From assembly GCA_022457155.1 (NCBI GenBank), contig JAJGOT010000049.1, positions 1,056,001 through 1,120,000 of the forward strand: 64,000 nucleotides of DNA, read 5' to 3'. The notes beneath the pieces are model-generated. The model was not told where the DNA came from and did no database searches. It saw only the letters and a program-made list of their open reading frames with translations. The position numbers were made by a program, and so were the translations under genes. Numbering within the stretch: the first letter of the stretch is position 1; the number at the start of each line of letters is the position of its first letter. The DNA comes from Cladopsammia gracilis. Its lineage: Eukaryota > Cnidaria > Anthozoa > Scleractinia > Dendrophylliidae. Positions 42,071 through 53,200 of this stretch are shown here, in pieces.

Positions 42071-42890
42071 AAACAATTTTTTTATCGCTCAGACGGGGTT
42101 AAAAGTTAAGCTGATACAATCTCCTATCAGCGAACTTCATATTAGTAAAGGCTGCTATTGAGGAAATGACTTACCGACTTCATGCAAAAAGTGAAAATTC
42201 AGATTTTTAATTACAGAGGGAAATTCAAAAGGCTAAGGCCCCGTCCACACGTATCCGCTTTCGTTTGAAAACGCAAAAGTTTTTTTTTTTTTTATTCCGG
42301 TTTTCGCTTCCCGTCCACACGTATCCGCTGAAAACGGTCACCGAAAACGAAAACTTTTGAAAACGCTTTCCAAAGTGGAAACTTTTGAAAACGGTGTTTT
42401 CGCGTTCTCGTGTGGACACCTGAAAATGGAACTTTTCGAAAACGATGCCGTCAAGAGGTCGAATTTAGTCCACTGGGCATGCCTTTGGTTCAGTCAGCCG
42501 CGATAAAAAGCGATGAAAAGCCACAAACTCGCAGGCTCGGCTAAACTCAGTGGTGCGCATGCTCTTTAGAGGCGTTTGAAGCGTTTTCAGTCGTTTTTGC
42601 GTATAGGAGTGGACAGGCAAAAACGATTCGAAAACGTTACGTGTGGACGGACAGATTTTGAAAAACGGAAAGAAACTTTTCCGTTTTCAAACGAAAACGA
42701 ATACGTGTGGAAAGAACATTAAATGAGAGACAGTGAGACAGTGCGCAATTCGTAATAACCCGTAAAAAGCTTGCCAAGCACCCAAACAATTTCTTTATAT
42801 CTTTTATCGCTTTCATAGACGGGGTTAAATGATATGATCTCCAATTATCAAACTTCACAGAAGGCTTCAGTTAAGGAAAATTAAGGAACA
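42071..42890. repeat. Degenerate direct repeats around an inverted-repeat element
   Basis: Blocks at 42071-42170 and 42785-42890 share CAATTTNTTTAT, AGACGGGGTTAAA and an ATCTCC...AACTTCA core in the same orientation. They flank the element at 42235-42721. They may be an ancient local duplication or the ends of a larger repeat. Confidence 0.45.
42235..42721. mobile_element. GTCCACACGTATCCG inverted-repeat element
   Basis: The left end reads AGGCCCCGTCCACACGTATC and the right end is an eroded inverted copy (GAATACGTGTGGAAAGAACA). Internal copies of GTCCACACGTATCCG and ACGTGTGGACGG, and many GAAAACG repeats, suggest subterminal binding-site clusters or a nested copy. This terminus type is widespread in invertebrates. 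No transposase. Confidence 0.8.
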
Positions 42891-43540
42891 CTGATTTACA
42901 ATAATGGAAATCGAAATACCTACCAAAATTAATAAAAGCCCATGCGTAATTTGTAAAAACTCCAAAAAAAGCTAACCAAATAATATATTTAATATTCACA
43001 ATTCCTGACAGGTTTGCTCACTTTGTTTCGCACAAATGCGAGCTGTTTGGTTAAAAAAAAACAGACACAAACAAAGGATAATATTTCTCATTAATTCGCA
43101 AAGCTCAAGTCGCACCTGCCAATTGTTCAATTAAAACAGCTTTGAATTCCTTCTTTCGTGTTTGTCAGCCTTGCCTCGGTTACGCTTGAGACCAACAAAA
43201 CAAATCAGTCCGACTTTACGGAGTTCTTTAAAAATGCGGGTACAAGAGCCTGAACCCAGTCAGCCAGAATTGACATTGATCGACGCATTTAATACGGAAT
43301 CGTTGTACATCTTCAGGTAACCTTAAGAAGGACTAGACATCCATGAAGTAACTTGTCGACACAAGCTGCACCAGGCGATTTTTTAAAAATTTGACTAAGC
43401 GAAAGCAAGTCGGCTAAAATAGCATGGAGCCTGTGGAGTCTTTTGGAATCGTTGGTTAGAAAATGCTTCTCCAGTTAAATTGAAAGAAGAAAAACTACAT
43501 GTAAGAAAAAAAGGGAAACCTAAAACTGTCAACTTTTCAA

Positions 43541-44458
43541 ATGGATGTAAACATTTCGCAAGTTGCCCAGAACGAAAGCGACTGTTACTCAGAAAACAAA
43601 ACTGTAATCCACACACGAGGCGCTGTGCTGTTCTGCTTTGCTAATTTGTTGTCAAGTTTAGTAGCAATATCAGGCAACCTACTCATTGTGTCTGCCGTGT
43701 GCAAAATAACCACGCTTCAAACCCCGACCAATTACCTCATTTCGTCAATGAGCTTCGCCGATTTTCTTGTTGGCTTGGTCGCGATACCGCTGTGGATTGC
43801 TCGAGCGGTTCTTAACATCACGGAGCACACACACATTCTGTGCATAATCAGTGACTTTGTCACTACACAAACGTTAATGGCATCTACGTACAGTCTGTGC
43901 ACTGTTACAGTTGACAGATATATTGCCATTATTTTGCCTTACAAGTACATCCACATCATCACTCCAAATAGATGCTTTGCCGCCATTTTGTCTACTTGGG
44001 TGTTTACCATGCTGTTAGGAAGCTTTCGCTTTATCATATACACAAGATCAGAGCTGCCCAAGTTTTACGTTTCTGCAGCGGTGTTTGGCATCATTCTTCC
44101 AATTATTGTTATTTCTTTCTGTTACAAGCGTATCTTCAAAGCTGCGAAAGCACAAACAACGAAAATCGGTTGCTTCACAACAAGATTAAGTGTTGCAAAC
44201 TCGCTGAAGCAGAGAAAAGCCGCCTGCACGATCGCGATAATTATTGGTTTGTACATGATATTCTGGACGCCGACTTTTATGGTATCTTTTCTCGACTTTA
44301 CATTGCCTACGTGCTTGTATTATGCTTGGCTTGGCACTGTTACAATTTCGTTGGCCAATTCAGCTCTGAACCCCTGGATTTATGCGGCTAGAAACAAGCA
44401 ATTTTGGCGAGCTTTCAAACGGCTTTTGTGTCCGTTTTTTGTAACGACCTCCAGATGA
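43541..44458 (+). CDS. Class A (rhodopsin-like) GPCR, intronless
   Basis: 305 residues in one exon with seven hydrophobic segments. Key positions: GN at 45-46 (helix 1), SFADFLVGL with Asp74 (helix 2), Cys101 at the top of helix 3, DRY at 125-127, W153 (helix 4), P187 (helix 5), FWTP at 241-244 (toggle motif, F for C), and NPWIY at 277-281. The N-terminus has glycosylation sites NIS, NES and NKT and no signal peptide. The second extracellular loop is short and has no cysteine, so the usual disulfide to Cys101 cannot form; melanocortin, adenosine and lipid receptors show comparable loops. Cnidarians have large orphan families like this. The ligand is unknown. Alternative frames inside are shadows. 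Confidence 0.93.
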   Translation: MDVNISQVAQNESDCYSENKTVIHTRGAVLFCFANLLSSLVAISGNLLIVSAVCKITTLQTPTNYLISSMSFADFLVGLVAIPLWIARAVLNITEHTHILCIISDFVTTQTLMASTYSLCTVTVDRYIAIILPYKYIHIITPNRCFAAILSTWVFTMLLGSFRFIIYTRSELPKFYVSAAVFGIILPIIVISFCYKRIFKAAKAQTTKIGCFTTRLSVANSLKQRKAACTIAIIIGLYMIFWTPTFMVSFLDFTLPTCLYYAWLGTVTISLANSALNPWIYAARNKQFWRAFKRLLCPFFVTTSR

Positions 44459-44497
44459 AAATAATGAGGAAATGTGATTACTTTTTTAAGCCTTTTA

Positions 44498-44565
44498 TAA
44501 GCACGAGAGCTTGCTCGCAGGCTAGATAGAAATGAAAGCTCGCAGGCTAGATAGAAATGAAAACC
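44498..44565. repeat. Short tandem duplication
   Basis: CTCGCAGGCTAGATAGAAAT occurs twice in a row, about 27 bp apart, just after the GPCR stop codon and possibly in its 3-prime UTR. Confidence 0.8.
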
Positions 44566-44628
44566 CGCAACAGCTTGAAGGGGCTTCGTCGCCACTTTTA
44601 GCGTTACTTTAAAAACCCCAAAATACAT

Positions 44629-47217
44629 CTTTATATCAGTGAATACCCAAAAATAACGGTTCGGTTTTGTTTGAAATTATTCCACTCGTGCGCTAAGAGT
44701 AAAAACAGTGTCTTGGACAGCTGATGGCCAGGATGGAAATGGATTACACCTAGAAAAACTTGAGCTAATTTTTTCAAGTTTATCGCTTCTCTCTTGGAAA
44801 ACTCGCTAAAACTCTGATTATGGTTCATATTTTCGTCGAGAATTCACTTGATATCTTCCTCATATATACAGTGTTCTATAAGGATTTGGTGTACGACAAA
44901 GGTACTTACTTTTAATTTGGGTTTTGACTCAAAGACCTCAAAATCACCATGACAGCTCCTTTAAACTACATGTATACAACACAAACTTACTAATTTAAGA
45001 GGACAATAAAAAGCTATATTACACTATTTACAAAGGATATTTGGAAATAAAATACAAGAGCTAAACTTTAAGTAACAATCCGTGTAAGAAGTAGGCAATT
45101 CTCTATTGTTCAGCTGCATTTCGCTTTCCCCACATAAGAATGTTTAGATTTTCGTACTGAGAATACGTCAACCTATGGACAACATGGTTTTGAAATAAAA
45201 TTTACTCAAACTTTATTTTAAAGCGATGTTTCTTTTGTGTTACAAGATTTCATCCAATCGTGAGACTCCAAAACAATGGCCAAGAAAGACTTCTAAATTT
45301 CCATATTCCCCACATAGAATTTTTGTTGCATTAAAAATCACAATAGTTTTCAGTAAAAGGGAATCAATTAGTAAACTAGATATAAATAAATGCGCTGCCT
45401 GATGAAGTTATGGTCGATTTTCATGTTTTAGCCAATGAGGTGGACGATTTCAACAATAGCACAATTCACACCTTTCTGCATTCCGTGCATTTGGGTTGCC
45501 TACTTCTTACACGGATTGTTACTTACAGCTGTAAAGGGATTTTCGGGAATGCAGTACATGTACTACACAGTTCACACAGGACAAAAGTTCGGTTTCAATT
45601 AAAAGAAAAAAAAAAACAAGAAACCATTATCATAAACGTTAACCTTGCGAAGAGTTTAATTCTTATCATTGAAAATATTTACACATAATAATAACAACAT
45701 TCTGACTTTTCTGTGTAGAGGTTTTAAACTATCGGGCATTTTTAAATTTGAAACTAAAGTACTTGAACAAAAAGAAAGTATGTGGGGCTTAATTGTCTGA
45801 CCTGACCACATTATTCAAGTATGATGAATATCGTTATACTTTTGGGAGTTATAAATAATAACTCCTTGAAAGCTACTGGGCAGAAAACTTCAGAATCCGC
45901 ACTTCCACTTCTTCATCGCTCAATCGGTTCTAAGCTTGGGGCGAAATGGCCAGAGGAAAAATGTGACTAACACAAGGTAAAAGAACAAAAAATGTTCAAA
46001 ATAATAACTGACAATAAGCTTTAGATAAGCATATAAAACACTCCACTCAATTCACAGAATCGACCAAAAGTGTACAAATGCTTTAATCGTATCTTCAAGT
46101 CAAAACACTCAAAACCACTAAACTTAATGCAAAGTTCACTCTGCATAGTTTGTGTCATTGAAAACGAGACACTGTCAGCCGACTGTCGACCAAGTGTCAG
46201 CCGACAGGTTACCGAAAGTTGCACTTGTTTTACTGCATAGGAATGATTTTTTTGCACTCTAAAATGCTATTTAGTATAACACAATTGAACTAGTTGCGGA
46301 AGATGATTCTTTTATGCACGTACGTCTGCATGTGAGATGCATAAATCTGTTTGCAATACACAGACTCTGTACAACACATCGTGTTTAGTGAAAAGCAACA
46401 GGGCAGCCATATCGACTTTGAACCATGGCCATCCCATAATGAGCACCGAGGTTCAATGTTTATAGAGGAATATATTAATTTCAAGGTCTATTCTGATAAT
46501 CTGTTCCAAAATTAGAATGTACATTTTGTACACTTATAAAACTTAAAACCAAAACACACTTTGCAACATTGTTGCATGCACCAACCCCCGAATTTACTTT
46601 ACGATTGCACTTATGCAAAACATCCCACGGGTAGGCGAATTACTATTTAAAACTTCTTGCAGGCAATTTTGCCCGCTCAAACTTTCGTCTCTCGCAGATC
46701 CTATCTGAACTCACAATGATACCGTTCTCACTTATGGCGGCCGATTAATTGTGTTTTGATATCCATGCTAATCAGCCTGACCAGCCTCGTTAGCATGTGC
46801 AAAATTCAAAAGAATTTTTACTGTAAAATGAGGCTAGTAGGGCAAATCAACATAAATATAAAAGAATAATATAACGGTCGCCATTTATGAAAAAAGGCTA
46901 TAGGTGGTTTTCACGTTACGTCACGGCGGCCATGTTGGTGCACACCTACAAAAGAATTTTAATGAACTTCTTTTGTTGTGTGCACCAATATGGCCGCCAC
47001 GACCTTTGTCATTTGAGTCCCACAGGACTGAAGGTCACGTGAGTGAAAACCATCTATTATAAATGAATGCCATGTTATGAAAAAAGGCTATTATACATGT
47101 ACACCATGTTTTTTCCACAACCAGACATTTCGATCTTGTTCAGTTCTATTGACCACCAACATTTGTAAACCCGTAAGCGAATTCCACTGGTAACCAACAA
47201 AACTGACTTGTGTAATA
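44629..47217. other. Between GPCR and TMEM192, no gene recognised
   Basis: AT-rich sequence with only short frames. The right part may be 3-prime UTR of TMEM192, which is on the minus strand. A small inverted-repeat element lies at 46900-47057. Confidence 0.4.
46900..47057. mobile_element. 158 bp inverted-repeat element
   Basis: ATAGGTGGTTTTCAC and the inverted GTGAAAACCATCTAT form the ends. Inside, GCGGCCATGTTGGTGCACAC pairs with a GTGTGCACCAATATGGCCGC block. About 20 bp outside (TTATGAAAAAAGGCTAT) recurs on both sides, which is longer than a normal target duplication and may be a pre-existing repeat. Confidence 0.75.
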
Positions 47218-50200
47218 TTACGAATGAAGGCTGGTTCTACTTTGTTGTGCGGTAAGTTTCATCAGTCTTTTTCCCAAGTTAGCGTTGTGTTGCTGCAAGT
47301 AACGGATCATGTCTGCTTGTTTTTCCAGAACTTCGTCCAAGTAATCATTGTCCCTAAGGATGAAATTTGGGTCAATCACTATCTATAATTGCAGTGAAAT
47401 TAAATCCTTCTGTGCAACAAGAAAATAATTATCAATTTTGGTAGATGTATAAGGTTAAGATTGTCAAGATTGACTCTTTCAAATTCACGATACGTTAAAA
47501 GTTTAAGATCTTTGCAGACGTATCATTTTCCACATATCCGGATTCCTCTGCATCTCTACTAACCTAAAAGTTTCTAAACGTACATTTTATAGCTTACATA
47601 GACTGATTACGTTAATAATGTGTTACAGTGTTTATAAGAATTTTAAGTTACAAGTAAAATCTCACGAAAATCAGCAATTTTTAAGGCAATGGACATCACT
47701 TATTGTGTGTTGGAAGGCTCGATCTCCCTCCCTGTGATCTCAGTTGTAGGTACACTGTAAGTGTAAAACTTTTAAAAACTGTAATACTTAAATGGTAAGT
47801 TTGCTGAGACAAAAGAAAATTGCAACTACAGTGTACAGTGACTCTTGAGAAATGCAACGCTCCTCTCTTGAGACGTGAGTTATGTCTCTTGATACAACAA
47901 TCATGACTGGTAACTTTTTAGACAAGACTGGTAACTTATACGTTTAATTAACCCTTTAATATATTTTATATATATGAAAAAAAGGGCAATTGTACCAAGA
48001 AATGTACCAAGAAATATAACGGAACTGACATCCATATCATCGTTTAAATGTTACATACGTAGAATAGACCTTGTTTCTAAATTGACTGATAGTAAATGTG
48101 ACAACTGCCTTTTATGTAAGACTTAGGTTAGATTTTAAATTGTACATAATTATTATATATAGTTTTATTTTAAATTCTTAAATATTTTTAGGTAGTATTT
48201 AGTGTCCTCAGTTAGTGGTTGTATAACTGCTATTTTAGATTTGACACATGAATAAAGGTTGTTGTTGTTGTTGTTGTTTAACTAAAACAAATGGTACCAT
48301 GCAAAAGTACTGCTGAAGAGGTTTCATTTGAATGGTCACACCATAGCATTTCGTCGACAGACTGAAAAGTTAAAACTACACTACATGTCTCCAATATTGA
48401 CTCTGGGTGTGATAAGTTAAGGGTTCTGCATTATAAACAGAGAGGATAGGAGAACGGAGGACACTTGAAGGGATAGATGAGAGGGCCCAACAGGAAAATG
48501 GGACACCTTATTGAGACTTATATAACGGAGTAACTGGTTAGCTTTCAGTTACAGTTAGGAGTAGCAGTTTATAGCGGAGCACTTGCCAGGCCGAAGGCCT
48601 GGCTACGCAGCTCCATACTCATAGAACCGATGCTCTTCATTTTTCATGGTCATGGCTAGCGGAATGTTTTGCGGGCGCGCGTGTGCCCGACGCCGCCCTC
48701 CGCCGTCGCGCAGGACTAGCTTGCCTTCGCGCAGGACTAGCTCGCGGGCGCGTATGACGTCGGAAAACATGCGCGTACGACGTCATGTTGAAACCAAAGC
48801 GAGGCTTTGTTTTTCGCGCGGTTACACGGCCGAATGTCACGTCAGCTAGAAAAACACTTTGATGTTTTACTGTGAATTTACTAAGCGGAGAAAACCGTTT
48901 AAATTAAAGGCGTTATTTCCCTGAATATTTCGCGGTTTGCTACTCAAGACAAGGATACTAATTAAGGGATACTCAGAAGCCGCTTTAGTGTAAAAAGACG
49001 AGCTTTCAGGGATAAAATCTTGTTTTTTATCAATGCGGGAGATGTTTGTTTTCTACGGATTTCAGAACCAGAAGCGGAGATTTGAATTTCCAAGCAAGCG
49101 AGGGACTAAAGGTAAAACAGATTACTGTTTTCGATGAGAATTTATGTTGATATCAATCTGCGAGTGACTTTTTATTGGTGTTATTGTTAGTTTTGGAGAA
49201 TTGATTTTAAAACGTGCTTGAATTCAGTTGTATCGATCTCTTGAATTTCATCGAAGAAAGCTTGAACTCGATGAGCTATAATTAAATGGCACTGAAATGG
49301 TACGCGTTTTGCTTTTAAACGTAAACTAATGGAGATTTCAATAAATTTTTTCGAAAGAAGATTGTGTTGTCCATTTTTATGTGTTTGTTCATTCATTAGA
49401 TAGATTTAAAAGCGATTTTATATAAACAAAACAAGACTGATTTTATAGTACAGTTCCATCTTCACTCGCATCGCCTTATGCAAATATGTTTGTGTATTTT
49501 TGCAATTTCTAATTTTCAAATCAGTTTCTCTAGCAATTTTTGACAAACAAAAACTGTATTTTATTCGGAAAGTAGTGGTACTAGTTATTCCAGACAGAGA
49601 AAAGTTGTTTTTGTGAACTTTTGTACGGTCTATAAAAATGTACTGTGCAGACGGTCGCGTAATACTGTTTTTGAGAATTGCTAAAATTGAAAATAGCCCG
49701 TTCGTCAATCTTAATTCTTGTGCTTCCAACCTTTCACCTTAGTTAAGCTTGTTCAAAGTGCGACGCTGTTAGGCTTGGGCTATCTATATATATTATAATT
49801 AAATTAATTTAGACTAAGCAACCCGAGAACCTAGGTGGTACAGTGGTGTGGTAGGCTATGTAAGCCTAAGCCTAGCTGAGGTCACAGGTTCAATCCTGAG
49901 TGGGGATTTTAGATTTTATTTTTTACACTTAAAAATTTATTGAAAATAAAATTACGTCATATAAGTCTCAATAGGGAGTCTTGGGCCCTCTCATCTATCC
50001 CTTCAAGTGCTTTCCTAGGAGAACAGTTCTACTGACCTGTAACCTGTAATGGATAGTGAGCTTGATGCACCATGGTTAAGATAACTGTTCACAACATCTG
50101 AATCTTCAGCATCTGGCACAGGTTTTCTTATGTTGAACTTTATAACTTTCACTGTTAAAAAAATAAAGAAAGTATGAATCAACTACTGTATAATAAAGAT

Positions 50201-53200
50201 GCAATAACGAAAAGGAAAGGAACGGTAACGTTTGTGTGCAATTCAACAGATCAACACTTATGTCCAGAAATGCACGTAACTCGGACCTTGGGTACTTCAT
50301 ATTACACACAATTATTTGTAGTTTCCATATGACTTCATGTTTGACAGAATTGCTTGTGTTTAGGTGAGAATTAGGTCTAGGGGACACTTCATGATGTCTA
50401 TCATAAAGAGCATGAATCTCATTAGCGTGCATTTCTGGACATACCTCCATGTAGGAGTATTAATATTCCCCCTGGATGAGATACTAGTCCATCACAAGGT
50501 TATCCCAAGTTTCTTGTCTTGTTTCAAGAAATAGCATGACAGCAAAGACCGGGCATCGAATGACCACTTGACGTGTGCGCAATATGTACACTCACAGCAG
50601 TACAGGTGTCACAGCTGTATTAAACAGGGTTTTAAAAACATCATACAGTGTTGACAGCACAAGGCTGAATACTATTGTGTGACCATGATACACTAAACTC
50701 TTATAAGAACGTCTAAAATTTTAGCTAAGGCTGAGCTGGCACTGAACGCTCCTATTTTTAGCAAGTTATACCAACCTGAAAACGTTCTTACTGTAACAAT
50801 TTGCTCAATATTCTCAAGTTCTTACTGTAACAATGTTCTCAACATAATTGTATAATAATTATGTCACTGAAAATAGGCCAAGTTCTACCGATTGTTGCAC
50901 GCATACATACATGTAATACACGTACTGTAGCATTTTTGCCCATTTCGACTACACTTTTACTCAGTTCAAACAGTACAATACACTGTGTGTATTTCACTTT
51001 CTGGTTTTATTTTTAATTACATGTAGCTAATTGTAAAAATAAGAGGATATAATAAAGACGTTCTTAACAAATTCTCAGCCTGGGTACATTCTTGGCACTG
51101 TTGTTGAAATTTTGGCTAATCTGAATCTCAGCCACAACGTCCTTATAAAATAGTGTGCTAATCCATATTTACATCCTGCTAGCAACAACTGTACAAGTTC
51201 AAGCAAACACGATTGTTGACAAACAGGGCTAGACAACCATAAGCTATCAGTAATTAAGTTGTTTAAGGATGTTCGCGCGAAAATAGTCTAACATTGATTT
51301 TTTTTTTTTTTTTTTATAAAACTTGTGCTACAGCTAGGTTATGAGTTATTCGTGTCAGAAATGCAAAAAAATGGAAGGTCACCTACTTCATTACCCAGAT
51401 AAGATATCTGAAAGGCGACCCTAATTTTGAAAAATTAGTCTTCCTTACTGGATCTGATCCCAATGTCTGTTAGTCTAAAAATATTGCAAATGAATCTCTA
51501 AAATGCAATTTTCTTTCCTAGGTCTGTTATTATGTAAAGCAAATTCATTCAACTGGTGACATCCCTTAAAGGAAATCTAATCTTTAAATGACAGCATTTG
51601 CAAACTCTGACAGCCGCAAGTTGGCAGGAGGGGGGGGGGGGGGGGGGGGTCACTGGCCATCCAAGCGAGGTAAATCTAAGCAAAGTTAACACAAATGCTA
51701 CCGGCCCTCCAGTGCTTTCTAGATTTTTCTTGCACACGCTTGTGCATGAGGTAGCATGGCGTTGCAACATGAATTGCGTGCACAATAAGAATGCACATAA
51801 ACAATTAGCGTGAACGTCCTTAATACAACAAGCTCATATCTTTATTTTACTAAACACAAAAACACAAAGTACACATAAACTAGAAAAGCAAGTTGTGTTT
51901 TGCACAAAAAGCAATGCATGTGTTAAGCACCTAAACCCTAATTTTTTTTCTTTTAATCAAATCAATGTACGTTAAAAACAAGAAATATTAAATATTTCTT
52001 GTTTTTAACGTCACGTTAGTGAGTTATAGAGATTTGAATTTACAAAATGCTAATTAGATGACGTCAAATGCAGACTTTACCATTATTTCTACTTCATTTT
52101 ACAATATGCAGTTCACAGCTTAAGGATAATCAATTTAAGAAATACTAATAAAAACTGTTTATAGCCAATTGATTTGTAAAAAAAATATTACTTGGAGGTG
52201 GAAACATGTAGTTGTATAATAAACGAGTCCGCATTTGACGTCATCTAATTAGCATTTAGTAAATTCAAATCTCTATAACTCACTAACGCTACGTTAAAAA
52301 CAAGAAATATTTCACTATTCAACTTTTCAACATACATTGAGTTGATTAAAAGAAAAAAAAAATTAGGGTTTAGGTGCACTTTAACCACAAAACCAGCATA
52401 TCCTTCTCAAGCAATGACACAGGCATGACATCATTGCTTATACAGTGTATGCCTATAAATAACATTGCCAGTGTGACTGATAATGTCAGTTCTGTGGATG
52501 TCCAGAATGCCCTCAGGAAACACTGGAAACTAACATACAGTTGAAGCTGCCATAAGCGAACGCCATGGAGAAGCAGAAAAAGTGTCCGAAAATGGAGTTG
52601 ACTGCTTACAAGAATATTTCTCGTAAAAGCAGAATTCAAACAGGTGTTTTGTCCAAGTAGCCATAAGTAGAGCTGTCCGCTCAGAGAGCTTGGACTGTAT
52701 TGCCCATTAGCCTTTTTTTCTTTTTGTCCAATTTCAAGCTAATTTTAGCAACATTCTACATTAAATAAGAAATTTGTACAAAACAGAGAATATCATAGAA
52801 TGTTAAAATGTTGATATGTTGTGTCCAGATTTTATACATAATTTGCACATTTGTTGTGTCACATACCTAAGTACCACAATATCCCTGGTACACAAAGCAC
52901 AAACTCAATGGAGAAGATAATCTGCAAAATATTGAACAGAGCCAAGTCCCCTCTGTTGGACCTGTCTTTATCGTGACCAATAACTGCAAACACAACCAAC
53001 AGGACAGCATTTCCTGTAAAGAAAACAAATAAAAATGAACATCTTGAATAAATTTGAAGCTTTCTCAAAATTGAACATACGGTCGCCATGTTGGATTTTA
53101 CTGAACTTGGCACTTGAGAGGTCACCATGTGTCATCAATCACTAAAACCTGTCAAAAACCAGTGATTTGACCAATCAGATCATGATACCACATTCTGGGA

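Noticed and set aside
48637..48849. Arg/Ala-rich frames on both strands
   Set aside because: They reflect the GC-rich end of the 1.2 kb repeat; the sense and antisense frames are equally long.
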